Both the position numbers and the translations under genes were made by a program. Positions 1-14,400 of a stretch of 64,000 nt of DNA are shown piece after piece. The notes beneath the pieces were generated by a model that worked only from the letters and a program-made list of their open reading frames with translations, did not search any database and was not told the DNA's origin. This DNA comes from Cristatella mucedo (Eukaryota > Bryozoa > Phylactolaemata > Cristatellidae), in contig WPIO01000024.1 in the NCBI GenBank assembly GCA_009760855.2, positions 2,455,001 through 2,519,000 on the forward strand, read 5' to 3'. The stretch's first letter is position 1; each line of letters opens with the position of its first letter.

Positions 1-2037
1 ATTTGCATTCACATTCTTTGTTGATGGCATCAATTTTTCCAAATACAAACTTTCCAGCATGATTGCGATGGATGAAATTGCAATGTTTATGGGCTAAGTT
101 TCTCAAATGACAATTTGATGAAAAGAATGCCTGCACCTGTAATCATCTGTAAGGGCAAGCAAGATAAGATTGAACGTGTTTCATGCGTTTATGATCTTGA
201 AACCAGAAAAGCCTAGTGCACGCAATCAGTTATAAGGAAGTGGGTCGATTTAATGCTGCCACTTGTTTTGTGAGGTGGCCAAAGAGGTCGTCTAGTATGG
301 GATTCAGCCACCATTCACAGCGATCTAAATGGTATAAAGAACCTCCTTGAAGAGAGGGGAATAAATCAAATAACGAGTCCTACTGGAATGACTGCCTATT
401 TCCAGACTCTTGATATTGAAATAAGCAAGCCATTCAGGGACCATTGGCACATGGAAATCAATGACTGCATCGAAAACAGAATGGAGATAAATCAGCTTGG
501 AAACTTTGTGAAGCCTGGCCTGCACAAGGTCGTTACTTAGAAGAAGAACTCGCGGGATAAAAATCACTGACGGCTGCGTTTCAAATGCACTAAAAGCAGG
601 TTCCATGGAAAAGAAGTGCTCATTTAAGGAGAGTTCTATTGCTAGATATGATAGATTGGGGCCAATAGTTCTACAGGAGATAATGTCGCCAGAAATTTAG
701 GCAGGAATTAAGGCTTTGGAGATTTATGACGAACTTCCAGAAGATGACATGACTATATTTGAATAAAAAAAATTTATGAATAAACGCAAATTTATGTACA
801 TGAATATAATAGATTTTTGTACATGAATAGACATAGATTGTGTACATGAGAAAAATAAGACACCCCCTGAAAATAAGCCCTAATGGGATTTTCGGAGGTT
901 AACTTAATAAGACCCTGTCTTACTTTCGAGGAAACACGGTAGGACTCAAACCCACGATCTAGGTCATGAAGTGCGAGTTTCTTACACCTGAGGACTAGTC
1001 TAGGTCACGGGAAGCCATAGCTGATCTCGTGATGCAGAGGCTCTGATCACATTCTTAGTTGAGCTGAAGTACAAGTTCATTATCAGATGGAATCACTTCT
1101 GATGCTCTCTAAAGTCCAACGGAAACTTACCAGCACAGCAATCGACTTTTCTGCTGTGCCCTCATTAGCAGTATTTTTATTAACTCTAAATTAATAATTA
1201 TCAACGAAGAAACTATGCAACGGAGGAGAAAGTTCGGCCGCGTGAAACAGGCAACCACTAAGGCTTTTTCAGTGACAAACGCTCTTGAGATCAAATCGTG
1301 AAAGGTCAGTCATTAGATGCTATTTTTATTAATGTGGTTGTACCAGTCTTGCCCCCTCCTACCCTCACAGCTTTCCCATGCATAATGCTCGCTTGGCTTC
1401 AAATGGCCTCGTTGGCCTGTGTGTGTGCCATTGCGGCTTGTTCTTCGTGAAGCTCAGATGCCGAATGTAATCACTCCCCAAGGCTGGTACGTGTTAAAAA
1501 AATAAATATAATTCATTTGCATAGCATCCTAAGATAACTTAATCTCTATTCAGGGCTTCGCAAATACCACGGCACTCGAGCCCGAGACCTCAAGTCATCA
1601 AATACATTCATCTTGACCTTGATCTGGCAAGGATCTTGACTGCTGCATACAATTTTTGTTCACCCTACTGACAAGTCAATTACGACAACACTGTACAGAG
1701 GCACAACAGCTGATAATTCTAAATTGAAGGAGAAATCGCATAGCAATGCTTAAAGAAAACTCTTCCGACACAGCATCCCAAATGCCATAAACGTAATAAC
1801 GGTTACAATAATCCATCTTAAAGCAGGAAGGGCAGGCCTTGGTTCTATTGGTTCAATCGTGAAGGGGCAGGCCGAGCGGCGTGGCTACCAGCCACACTAT
1901 TTCAACTTTCCTATGATTTGCCACCCAGGGCAAGGTCAAGGTTTAGTCATTTTGCTGGTTTAGTCCTGGTAGGCCTTTGCAAATGACCAAGGAGACTGCT
2001 ACCTGCAAGCAAACCTCACACAAGCTCGGTAACTTAC
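1..2037. other. Presumed intron of the gelsolin-family gene
   Basis: Downstream of the last exon found. It holds SINE-like fragments at 920-1010 and 1505-1640 and is otherwise AT-rich. A minus-strand frame at 325-606 (93 codons) shows no recognisable motif. Confidence 0.5.
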
Positions 2038-2148
2038 GTTGACTTTTTCCAGGCGGTTGCAGGACTTGCCCTGCCAAATAAATATGCTTGTATCGAGATC
2101 AAGTATGTAGACGTCTCCATCGTTGAAAGACGACCAACTTTTCTCCAC
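2038..2148 (-). CDS. Gelsolin-family gene, internal exon (repeat 2 core)
   Basis: 37 codons in phase 0 at both ends, between the acceptor GGTTACAG and a consensus GTAAGT donor. It opens VEKSWSSFNDGDVYILDLD and continues SIFIWQGKSCNRLEK. S-W-x-S-F-N-x-G-D-x-(F/Y)-I-L-D-L followed by I-x-x-W-x-G-K-x-x-N-R-x-E-K is the classic gelsolin repeat 2 core, including the G-D that helps bind calcium. I could not find the following exon in positions 1-2037. Confidence 0.92.
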
Positions 2149-4696
2149 CTGTAACCGAATTGCACCAGCATATGAGCACCTAAAAATAATGCCTAGTCAT
2201 CCTAAAGGCATGGCTGCTAGGTTGTCAGACAGGTACTTGCACTGTGCACATACATACTACATGCAATTCAGTCCGTAATTCTATACACAATTTGTAGCCG
2301 TGTCCTCACTTTTTCCTGTTTAATGTTGCCGCATACATAATGAACAATTTGCTATGCAGCCGAGCTTTCAAAGCTTCGATGAGCTGCTTTCTTAGACCAA
2401 GAATAAGGTTAGCATCGATCTAGTTGCTGCAATCGTGTGTGCCGAGTCCACTGCTGTATAGAACTAGGCTGCATACACAGCGCTCGTAACATTGCTAGTC
2501 TCAGCCGACGCCCGAGGCTACCGATAAAGCTCACACCATTAAAATCACGGCTAGCGACTTGTAGGTGAATCACTAATGCACACAGATGAGCTGAGAGTAG
2601 CGCACAATACAGCCGAGATGAAGAGCGCACATACCTCAACATAAAGAGTCAATATCCACAGCTAAAAGAAGTCCAATTGACTACGACAGAGGGTTGCAGG
2701 CGTTCAACAGCAGCCAAGACATGCACCAACATATCCCAGTACTAGAGCTCAAATGCTAAGGCCAGCTCCGGGAGCACAAATGCGGCCTAATACGATGCAT
2801 CTAATTGTGTAGTGGCTTTGGCCATAGATGATTGCATAATCGATTCCTAGCCGTTACCACTCAGAAACCGTGAATAATGAAAATCAGTCATAATCTGGCT
2901 GATTTAGCACGTAGCATTGGGTTGCATAAGTGTGCAGTCTGCGCCTTGACCTAGTGATCTAGGTAGGCTGGAGACAAAATTATCACATCGGTCAGTGAGT
3001 AGACTCTATCATGGGGCCATGTACATGAGCAGTGCCTCCACAGTCGTATCTGCAACTAATTTCGTAGGATTGTATTTGTGTGACTGCTCCTTGGCGAAAA
3101 ATGTAACCCGGTAAAAATCAGTTCGATTCACGGCCTAGGAAGGGGGATGTGAGGCTTAACTTAGTCCATGCTTACAGAAGAGCAAGCCAGTAATCCAGCA
3201 CGTCCGGCTCGTGATGACATAGGTCGATGTCACTGTGCCACGGATCCAAAATGTAGGTGCAGGCTAAAAATCAGAGTTGCCGATCTTCCTTCCAAATGAC
3301 TGAGATTCGTTTCCTGTTAGAAGTAAAACCTGTTTTGTCTCTACCCACCCCCCACTGAAGGCCTTCCGGTCCTGCGTTTGCATTTGCATGGCACGAATCC
3401 TTTGAGATTCCAAATTATGGCTTTGATCGGCTGCAGCTAGAACGGCTCGTCTAATCAATACAGATACCGCGTGGCTACTAAATGAGACACTCTGTAGCTC
3501 TATTCACTGCATCCCCTGCGACAACAAACTCGAAACCTCTCTCACGTAAAGGCCTGCAAGCTCACGCTGCTGTCATTTTCAAGCTGACAGAGACGACGAT
3601 AAGCCGCAGGACGTCCTACATAGCACAAGAGCAGAATACCCTGCTCGATTTTTGGCGTTTTGGTGCAATTAAGGAAATAAACGAGTCGGGAGCATTGAGA
3701 ACCTAGGGACAGCAAAATATGTACACTTTCCTGGCTTGCAAGACGTGTCTGGCATGACCTCCATGGTATCATAGCTCTCCTCCAGCAGCAGAGCCAGGGG
3801 GCATTTACCCACGGCCCCCTTTCAGTAGGGGAAGCGAAATGAGTAGCTCCCTATTCCAACGGCCCCCAACCGTCACAAACGATGAATTTATGTCCTACAT
3901 CGAACATACATACACACAAAGTGCAACCGCCGAGCTAATGTATAATAAACACTATGAACGAACACTCTATAATTTTCATTACTCAGAGGTAGTGATGCGT
4001 AGATTTTTAATTTATTTTGAAATAGGAATTTTTGAAATTTAAAATACATCCAGATGTCCTAAGAATTCTTTATGTATTTTTTAAAGTCGAGTTACTGCTG
4101 TAGTGCAGGTACTGCTGTTCACTCTGCTCAGCTCAAGCGAGTTCTTTTCAAGAAGCAAGCATTCTCGTTTACCAACCTTTTGGCTTCCACCGGTCCATCG
4201 AATACGAAAACTCCCACGAGGGAGAAACTTTGGCAACAAGAAGAAGAAGGGAAAGATAATGAGAGAAGAAAGGACGAGGAGAAAGAAAATGACGGTGTTG
4301 GCGACGTCCAGGATCAACGCCAGCTTGCAGATGTACCGAGAACATTCTCGATCAATATTTGGGGGCCACGAGTTGAGGAGATTGTTATGAAAGAAGGCAA
4401 CATCTCACTTGAATGAAAAACATTCTAAATATTTTAAAATTTGTTTTAAAATTCCGGCAATGCCCCGCGAATAAAATGCGAAACACTACTTGGGGGCTTG
4501 TCCTATAAGTAAAAATCTGCCGTATCTTTCCCGGGTCAACCCCAGATGAAAATCCGGGCTCTGCCTCTGCTTATTTTCTTTCCAGCATCTCACTGTCTTT
4601 CTCTTCCTTCTTCATCTGCTTCACCACTTAATCCCTCTCACTCTCCTCTGTACATCTGCTCTCTTCGGCTTTATCTCCGCCGTCGTCTCTCTCTCT

Positions 4697-4753
<57 letters not shown>

Positions 4754-7700
4754 TTTCTCTGTTCTTATCTCTGCATCACTCAAGCTACAAGTAAGTTGTA
4801 CCTAAGGGCTTAATCCAACGATAGCCGAATAGGTTTGGTGGCACTCTCAATAAAAGCAGCTGAGAATTTGCAGGAGCGCCCCTGCAGTCAAGTGATTTAC
4901 GTCACCCATTCCGGGCCAGAAGGTCCTAAGCTCGAGCACTGATTGTATGACTTTTTGCCTTTCAGTAAATACTTCTTTGACCGGTGGCCCACGGTGCCTT
5001 TTCGACATTTGGGGGAGAGACAGCATCTGGAAAGGTCTCGGCGACGGTTTCATCCCGGGAACAAAGGTCGGCACAGTACCTCTTTGCTATGAGCGACAGT
5101 GGACACGCTATTTTGCTATAAAATAAGTTCAGAGCTCCACATTGCAATCGCTGATGTGTAGGTGAGTCAGGGGCCACTCCCACATTCGGACAATCCGTAC
5201 GGCCAGCGACCGTGTGTTCGTCAATGTGACCGTGCAATACAAGCCCTGCAGGCAGCCATCAACACTCGATTGTGGACATTACTCTCAGTGAGCTAGAATG
5301 AGGCACAGTGGGGAAACCTCTGCTGCTATTACCTCGACACAGCGGATCTGTGCTCGTCCCTTGACGTGCAACAGTCTCGCATGTGGTCCCGATCCTCTTG
5401 AAGCGCGGCTGGCCAATCCACTCTCGTCTTTGATGTACCTGAGGATGACAAGCAAGCATGAAAGCATTAATCAAGCATGCCCGTGGTGCTGTCTCACTTC
5501 GTTTGATTGACAAATTGAGAGCCGGGGATAAGCAGCTGCACCTCCCCCCCATAATAATAATAATAATAATATTGCACTTGATAAAGCGCCCTCAGAGAAC
5601 TTAATCTCTTTCTAGGCGCTTTACATTTGCTGCAAAGTGATACGCAATAGAATAGTAAGTAAAATCATGCTTGAAAAACAAACAAAATGAATAACATGGT
5701 TAGGGGTTACATGCACAGGGTCAGCATGCAAATGTGGTTAGTGGCAGCATGCACAGTGTCAGCACGCATAAGCACATCGAGGACGAATCACAAGGACCCA
5801 CTAAATGCTGTCCTAAATAGGTATGTTTTTAAGTTTCTTTTAAATGTGGTCAGGTCAGGGGATGTTCTGATGATGGTCGGGAGGGAGTTCCAGGCTGTGG
5901 GAGCATACGAGCTAAATGCACGGTCTCCAAAGGATTTGAGGTTTGTACGAGGTATTTCTAGACTGTTGGATTCCGAAAAGCGAGTGGTACGATGCTTTGC
6001 CTGATGGGGTAGTATATCTGACAGATAGGCTGGAACCATAGAATGAAGAGACCTAAAAGTGAGCGACAAAACCTTGAAGTCAATCCGTTGCTTGACTGGT
6101 AACCAGTGCAGGTCGGCGAGAAGTGGAGTAATGTGGCAACTGCGACGCTCACGACAGACAAGCCTAGCTGCAGAGTTTTGCACCAGCTGCAATCGCCTGA
6201 TCGCACATGCTGGTAGGCCAGTAAGCAGTGAGTTGCAGAAGTCGAGACGAGATGTCACGAATGCATGGACCAACTTGGACGTGGTATCTTTATCTAAACA
6301 AGCCCTAATTTTAGCAATGTTATGAAGCTGAAAATAGGCTGATTTGACTGTGGAGCTGATGTGGTCGTCTAACGAGAGGTCGCTTTGGAATATGACACCT
6401 AGATTTCGAGCTGATGCAACTGGAGATATGCTGGCAGAGCCAATTTTGAAAGTCAGCCTTTCCAATTTCTGAATAACACTAGGTTTGCCCATAACTAGTA
6501 AGTTAGTTTTATCATCGTTTAGTTTTAGAAAATTTGCTGCCATCCATGATCGGATGTCATCAATGCATGCAGCAAGTGAGTTGAGAGAATTTGAGGTGCT
6601 CGAAGGCTGGGAGGGATCAAAGCAAAGGTACAACTGAGTGTCATCCGCATAGAAGTGAAAGCCTAGATTGTGCTTGGCAATCACATCAGCGAGAGGGAGA
6701 GTATAAACGGTGAAAAGGACCGGACCTAGCACAGAGCCCTGAGGTACTCCATATTTTAGAGGTACTTCAGATGATCTTTGTCCATTCACGTCAACACTCT
6801 GGAGTCTCCCACTGAGATAGGACCTGAACCACTGCAGAGCAGTGCCAGTGATGCCCAGGCGAGATGAGAGGCGCTCTAGAAGTACTTTGTGATCGATGGT
6901 ATCAAAAGCTGCCGAAAGATCGAGCAAAACAAGAAGAGACACTCTACCCATGTCTGCATTCCTAAGTAGGTCGTTGTATACCCGAAGCAATGCTGACTCT
7001 GTGGAGTGATTAGCTCTAAAGCCAGACTGGAACTTACTAGCAAGGTGTGAGGTTTCGATATACGAGTTCAGCTGGTCTGCCACGACCCGTTCCAGTGTCT
7101 TTGATAGGAATGGTAGAAGGGAGACTGGGCGGTAGTTGCTTAAGTTCCCATCTAAATACTTGCCATTTAGCTCGTATCCCTATTTTAATCGGACAGTTTA
7201 AGTGTGCTAATTTAACTCGTAAACGCTTCGGAAGAGCCGGAGGCACCGTGCCGATGGCACAACGCAGCAGGCAGCGAGTATCTTTCGACACATGCAAAAG
7301 AAGTTGATACGTCCATTTACGAAGCCTGAAGCTGCTCCCTAAGTCTAATTGCTCTCATTGGCTTGGGGGGGTGTGTGCGCGTGAGGCAGAAGGCTCAATA
7401 AACAATCATGCTAAGGCCTCTGATAGCCCAGGAGGTAAAGGGCTCGCTCTTCATGACCGACATCGTGGTTTCGCATTCTGCTTTGGGCGATCCTTTGTTG
7501 CCAACTCCAAGCTGTGGCGATAGCCGTTAAGGCTCTCCTGCCGCTATATAAATGAGGCTGTTAAATCAGCTAGTAATGCTCATTTGAACCTACTATGGTC
7601 ACATGCTACTGCAACAAGGACCGACAACGCTCAATGTCGGCCTCCTTGGGCGGCTTGCTAAAGCCGCTACTGAAGGTTGTCAATAATAGCAGTAAAGACA

Positions 7701-8373
7701 GCCTAAAAAAGAATGCTTTCTAGAAATCCTTAAGACGAAGATCCTAGACCTCTTTGGCTCCTGCCTCCAGCAGACAAACTCGGGAAGTAAGTGCTAAAGA
7801 GAGCAACATAAAATGCCTCTCAGAATCTCACTCGACCTGGCGGTCCCCGACCGAGACAGACCTCGAAGCTTGACATCAACGCGTCACCGCCTAGCGGCAG
7901 GTCTTATCAGCCCATGATCAGTGAACGTAGCTTGGCTTCCCGTAACAAGAATGCCGGTCCTGGAGGCCGACACTGACCCAGCTCATTGAAGGAGCTTCTA
8001 CCAGAGTGGCTCATCAACCCCTTAAAACCAATGTAGAGATCGCTCGAGTCGCCGGAAGTAGGAATCTCCTCACCGAAGGAATACCGCCCGGAAGTCTCTT
8101 CAAACGTCTGTCAAAAACGAGACCAATAGCTTCCACGTGGAGACCCGGAAGCTGCACGTCAGAGGGCGCCCTACCGAGCAGAGATGTATGGTCTCATTAA
8201 AAGAAATTTGTTAGACTCCAACTGAGGAGACACCTTAAAGCTGCCTGCACCGCCCAGGAAAGGCAGCACTGAAGTTTTCCATTTTAGGACAGCCTAAAGT
8301 GCCGAAGGCAAACCGCCGCTGAGGCCTCCTCCTCAGACCGATCCGTGTAAAAGGAAGTTTTCTACCCCAAATT

Positions 8374-8412
<39 letters not shown>

Positions 8413-11400
8413 TGAGCTTCGCACCGAAGGCTCGAGACGTTCGGCTCTTGTAGACAAATACGCGTCTTTTGATAGTCTTTAAAATCAAGTGACTAGCCTC
8501 TTATGAAGAAAAGCGTGAACAGCTGGAAACTCTGGAAACCAGCTGAATGCAATGAGTAGTGATGCAGCAGCCTTTTTAGCGGCATCTGAAGCGGACTTTC
8601 AAGGGAGCTTGCCAAAGCGATGGCATCCCAGCCAGCCCCCTTTCAGCCAGAACCGGGTGGCTGTAGCCCAGCACCAGCCCCCCTCTGTCCACGCCCTCGA
8701 CATGCAAGAAGTTGAATGCGAGATCCAAACAGCGCTCACCGGCACCGGCAAAATCTCGGTCCAAGCATTAAAAATGGGCATTTTCGCCATTGATCAGTGC
8801 ATGAGTTTCTGCCCTTTCAAAATTCGCCTCGAGGAAGGAGCAGAGAGCTGGAGCAGCTGTCCAGCACACAGCCATCTGCACCGTTGTGCGTCTACACGAA
8901 TAGCCCAAGCTCAACATGCTCTACAGGCAACCACATGTAGAGAACAGCCAATCGTCAATGGAAACACGACTTTGACGTGTCTAGCTGAGCGTGGGTGGCA
9001 ACGGCTGTGGGGGCATGCTCATTAGGGTCGGGCTCTGTGCCTGCTCACCTAGGCACGGCCTCGGGTGGGTGGGCATGTGCATTAGGGCAGCTCATACGGC
9101 ATCGTTTGTTCATATGGCAGTGTCAGATCTGCTACGGACACTATGCTAATAGCAGGCTGTTCAACATGGTCGCCCGGGTATGTTTCTAATTACATTAAAT
9201 AAACATGTTTTTAGTGATCTTTTAAGCTTGGGATTTAGGCCTTTGAGTTTCGTATGTAATGGTTGTATGTTCTGTTATTTACCGCTTATGGTTTACTGGT
9301 TAGATTGTGTATTTTTCTTTGCATTCGCATTTTTGGGCTTAGAGTTTAGGTCTTGGGGTGAGAAGTTAATGTTTGGATATTAGAGAGAACCTCTAAATGG
9401 GACAGATAACAAAGTCGTGCTCATTTAACTTAAATATAAGCATACGCTGGTGACCATGTGGAACTGTCTGGCATGAGCACTGTGCCAATAGCAGATCTGA
9501 CATTTCTGTACGAACAAACGACACAGTATTAGCTGTTTAGGGATGGGGGCCTGCCCATCTGAGCAAAGCTCTGGCTAGGCAAGCAGTGCCTGCTCACCTG
9601 AGCACAGCTAACGGCAGGGTGGGTAGGCGGGGCATGCTAGATACGGTCGGGCTCACGGTTGCCTCACCTGAGCACGCCCCTGAAGTGACGCAGGAATGCC
9701 GCACTCTCCGAGCCCTCTGCCTCGCGGTGCTGCTTAGGCGAGCCGCCGAGAAAGTCGTCCAGCTCCACGGCCTTGCGAGCAGTTATGCCCTCTTCAATCT
9801 AAACGTGCAAGGCAAGATGACACGGAACGAGCTCTCAGCTGATACTCCGGCGCAGCTGTCCCTGCGGCTGTCTATCCAGATGGGGGGGGGGGTACCTTCG
9901 AACCATGCAGCCGCCAATGCAACGCTTGAGAGCTCACCTGCGATGCGTGCGATCCAATCCAATAGTGAATGTGAATGTCGGGCTCACAGTCTTCAGTCTC
10001 ATGAATCTAAAAGGCAAGCACAAGGTGGCTATGCACAGTTAAAGCACTGCTGAAGGAAGGCAAAAGTTGGCATTGTGGCTGCTCTGAAGCCTAAAACGGT
10101 ACTTCTCCCAGGCAGCTGAGGCCAGCAGACCCAATGGCTGCCTCCCAGACGGATACCCAACGCTCTGCACTAACAGCATCTGAGGGATATACTGACGGTA
10201 ATATAACCTGCCTTCAAATGCCGATTATTTTGTTTGACTGGAAAGGCAGTCGTGTGCCGCCTTAGCTGAAGGAGCTTCGATAGCTCTCGGTTGATCAATG
10301 GACTCACACGAGCAAAATTTTTACTCAGTCCCATAAGGCCCGGCGAAATGGCTTGGTCCTTCACACCTAGCTGAAATGCTGCACCAGTTTCGGCACCCTC
10401 GTGGTCTCGGGTTCTCTCTCTCTCTCGACAATGAATTAGCTGCAATGTTCTTACACTTAAATACAGCTGGCGACAGATGCTTTTCTCTACAGGTGCTAGA
10501 CTGTGGAACTCACTTCAACAATTCTCTTGCAATAGCCTCTCCTGCTGCCGTCTGTGGCTAGAACATTCTTTCCAGCTTTCCCGAGCTGGTATTTCCGTGC
10601 TTGTCACTTCCTCGACTGCCCTCCTGATTCAGCTATGCCTCTCACTTTCTATTTGTGGCACGAGGTGGTCTTTTTGATACTGTGTTCGCACCGAAACCTG
10701 CTCATAAAAAAGGTTAGATAACTTAATAGCTTCACTTATGTAGTGGCAGAAGAGTCTTGACAGCTACCGCTTGCAATGGGCATAAGAGGATTGCCCACTA
10801 CAAGACTCGAATCCACCGCGACTCGGATCGTGAAAAGCGAGCACTTTAACCTCTGGGGTTAAGACCCAGGGGCGAAAGTTTTGAGTGCTTTATAGAAAAC
10901 TCTCATGCAGCACCCACTTAGTCTCCGCGACTTTATGCTGTTACAAACGAAGATATATACAAGAATATATTGTGACATTTAGCACTATCATAAAAGCTGT
11001 TTTGCCGTTACTCTGAGCATTCAAAGGCTTTCAGAATACCGTATTGTACAACTGCTATGGCCATACTGTGCGAAATATCATATAGTAAATACTATATTAG
11101 TTAGTGGAGCTGTATTCGATAAGTTCGACACGTGTGCAAAACCCAACAGAGATTCATACACAGAATATGTAAAAAACAACCTCTTTCTGTGCATGGACTT
11201 CAATGCACGATTTCTCTAGAATGTCGTGAATTTTTCAGAACAGAATTAAGAAACGGCCAAGTGACCTGAACAATCGCGTGCATAAAATGACTTTCCCCTG
11301 TAAAGCTACAGAAACAAGAAGCTACTTGTGGTGAAAAAATGAAGCAAAGGAAAAACGTGCCGCTACAAGAGTTTAAAATCGCTAGATTTGGCACGTACCG

Positions 11401-14400
11401 ATTAGGTTAAATCGAGATCAGCGTAATAACTTGGCTCATTTCTACTTGAATAAAAATTAATCTAAGAGATTCGCTCTTAGCATCTGTCGCCTCGAAGTAC
11501 GACAGTACGTTTTGTTGATCTTATCCTAAGTTCGATAGATTACAGTCACTTGCCTAAATGGGAATGTGCGAGCACACACTAGGTAAGGTGGTTGCTTTCA
11601 CGACCTCGGTCCCGAGGTCGTGGGTTCGATTCCTGCGGTGGGCGATTCTTTATCGCCACTGCAAGCGGTGGTGATAGCCGTAAAGGCTCTTCTGTCGCTA
11701 TAAAAAAGAGGCTGTTTAATCAGCTAGGATTTTTTTTTTTACCCAAAAGTGTGGAACGATCGCTAGACGGTAGAAAGATAGTCAAAATGTCAGCGAGCAG
11801 TCGACTCCTTTCTAAAGAGCGAATACTGTAGTAATCACTCCTACATTTCCTAATGTAATCCACTAGGAAGTTCCTTCCCTACTATCGACTGGACTGTTCT
11901 GTGCCTCAAATCGTATTTATTTTTTACAATTGTGAATCATAGCCCTTATGTGTGCAAGCGTGTATCCGTCATTTTAACCACAGCGGCTGCTCATTCGCAA
12001 GCCCGCGATAACCAATGAGAAGATATACCGAGAAACTCATTTATATAAATGCGAGTAAAAACGCACTTGGCGCTGAAATTTAACAAAATTAATTGCGTGA
12101 AAAGTTCTTTAAGTTTTTGATTTTCATATTTAAGTCACCTGCAAGCGTGAAATGCACTGAAGTGAAAGTAAAAAGGAGTCAAGTTTAATTAAGGTACGTG
12201 TTTTACATCCTCATTTTTTCATTCAAGGTAGGGTTGTAAGGAAAATTAACGAGGACAGCATTAATTTTCGAACAGCAACTCTCTGTTAAAAAGAAATGAA
12301 TACCCGAAAAAAATATGTAAACAGCCAAACATATATGAAACTATCGCACATAATAATGCAAGAGAAAAACAACAATGGATAGCAATAAGCTATTTAGAAA
12401 CCCGGCGTAAGCACAACTTATGCCAAACGTAGCGACAGCAAGAGACCGAAGAGGAAGCTGACGAGCTACGAGATTATAACTCCAAATCCTTCAGCTTCAC
12501 AGATTCAATTACAATATCTCGTGTATTCTTCCTGGTGTTCACTAATGTAAATAATAGCCCATTTTATACAGCAGGAAATGCATGTCCGTTACGTATTAAA
12601 ATCCTATGTACGCACATGTACGAACCGCACACACAGTGGTTTAGCCTGAATTGTTTTTAGAGATCCGAACCTTGACTTGCCTAGGCCAATCAAACTTGGG
12701 AAAAGCCGAATTTGCTCAGCATATTACAGCATACACATAGAGCTACGTCAAGAGTGTGTGGTATAGAGGTATTTGCTTGCATAACCACTCAATTTCATAG
12801 GTATTTCCTAAATACCAAATGCCCATTGTAGTAAAGTCACGGATCTTGCTGAAACTGGGAATTAGGTTTTGAATTGGCTATCGCTACTGTCTGCACTAAA
12901 AGGCTTGCTGAATAATTGTACAAATACTCTACAAGATAACTTCAAAATTCGCTAAACGTGGCGACTTTTTTGCCAGTTTGAGACCAACAGGGGATTCACG
13001 GTTGAAGCACCATCCGTGCGATCCCAAGGGATACGCACAATGGGGTACGGGCACAACGGATAGCCAGAGCAACAACAACAGCACAACAGATAGTCTTCGC
13101 GAATCGAGTTAGCAGCATGCTTCACCGCCACTCGTCTACAGCCACATTTAGAAGATTGAACCATCAATCCTACGAAACAGTGGCGATTTGCATAGAATAC
13201 ATATAATTACATATATACATATATATATATATAATTTGCTTGTATAGCACCATACTATAACTCCATCTCTATTCAGGTGCTTCACATATACACGACTCTG
13301 CAGGTACGTATGTCTTGGGGCTCGAGCTCACTACCTCGGCCATCAAATACATTCGTCTTGAGCGAGCGGTCGGGGCGAGCACCTTAATCACTAGGCCAAA
13401 CCAGCACAGCGAAAAGCAGTCACACGTTGATGGAAGTCTGACGCGAAGTCCTCTGTCGCAAGCACAACACTACAGGAATGGGGAGAGTAGAGCTCCAAAA
13501 ATCTGCGAAGGCCAAGGCCAGCACTAGGCCAAGGGTGGAGGAGTGGTCTGTGATAATGCTAAATTTGATTTTGATTGTGTCCGATTTGCTTTAGCAGAAG
13601 GTTGCAGTAAATCCTCGTCAATGGGTGGGAAATGAATTGGCACTGACGACGGACGAGGAAGCAAACGAAAAGACCCGGCCAGCTTGCTTGCAGCCAAAAG
13701 TTGCTCTGTCGAAAGCATTGCTGTTGCTCCGTCGACAGCAACAAAGCTTCATGCGGCCAGCAACGACAGCAGATCGTCGGATTTTTCGAGCCGCAAACGG
13801 AAGTAAGTTGAGAATCGACGATCCAACACCCAATGAAAGCTATTCGTGTGAGTTAAAGTTGATCCCAAGACCGTTCGCTATTTGATCTTCAAAGACAAAT
13901 AGTCCGTCTGGTACTATCAATACCAGCGTTGCCAACAAATCTAAGTTGCAACGACTGTTAGAAATTGATGTACCTATACCTTTTATAGTTTTCTTAGCAT
14001 CCGTGGTCTCATACTCCTGCCGTGTTTATGAGCGATAAATAAAGCAGTATTACATTCTCTGTATTAATGCAGCTGGCGGTTTGGATTGGAAGCATGACAT
14101 TAACCAAAATTCATGGCGGTGCAAGAATTTCACGATTGTTTTGACAATTTTTCAAGCTTCTGTTGCAGTCCAGTCTCTGATGCATGTTTGCATGCATCAG
14201 GCAAAGACCTTGAACCTGCAGGGAAATACGCAGAATGAAGAAGAACAAAACCTACGAACTGTTAGGTGTTAGTTTCACATCTGCAACTGTACTTCTTGCC
14301 CTACCTTCTCCCCCCCCCCGTGGAAGAAGCCTGAGCTGATATTGCTCCCTTTCCTATTGGTCAGCTTTCCTATCAGCTCAGCTGTAGGCTTCATCAAATC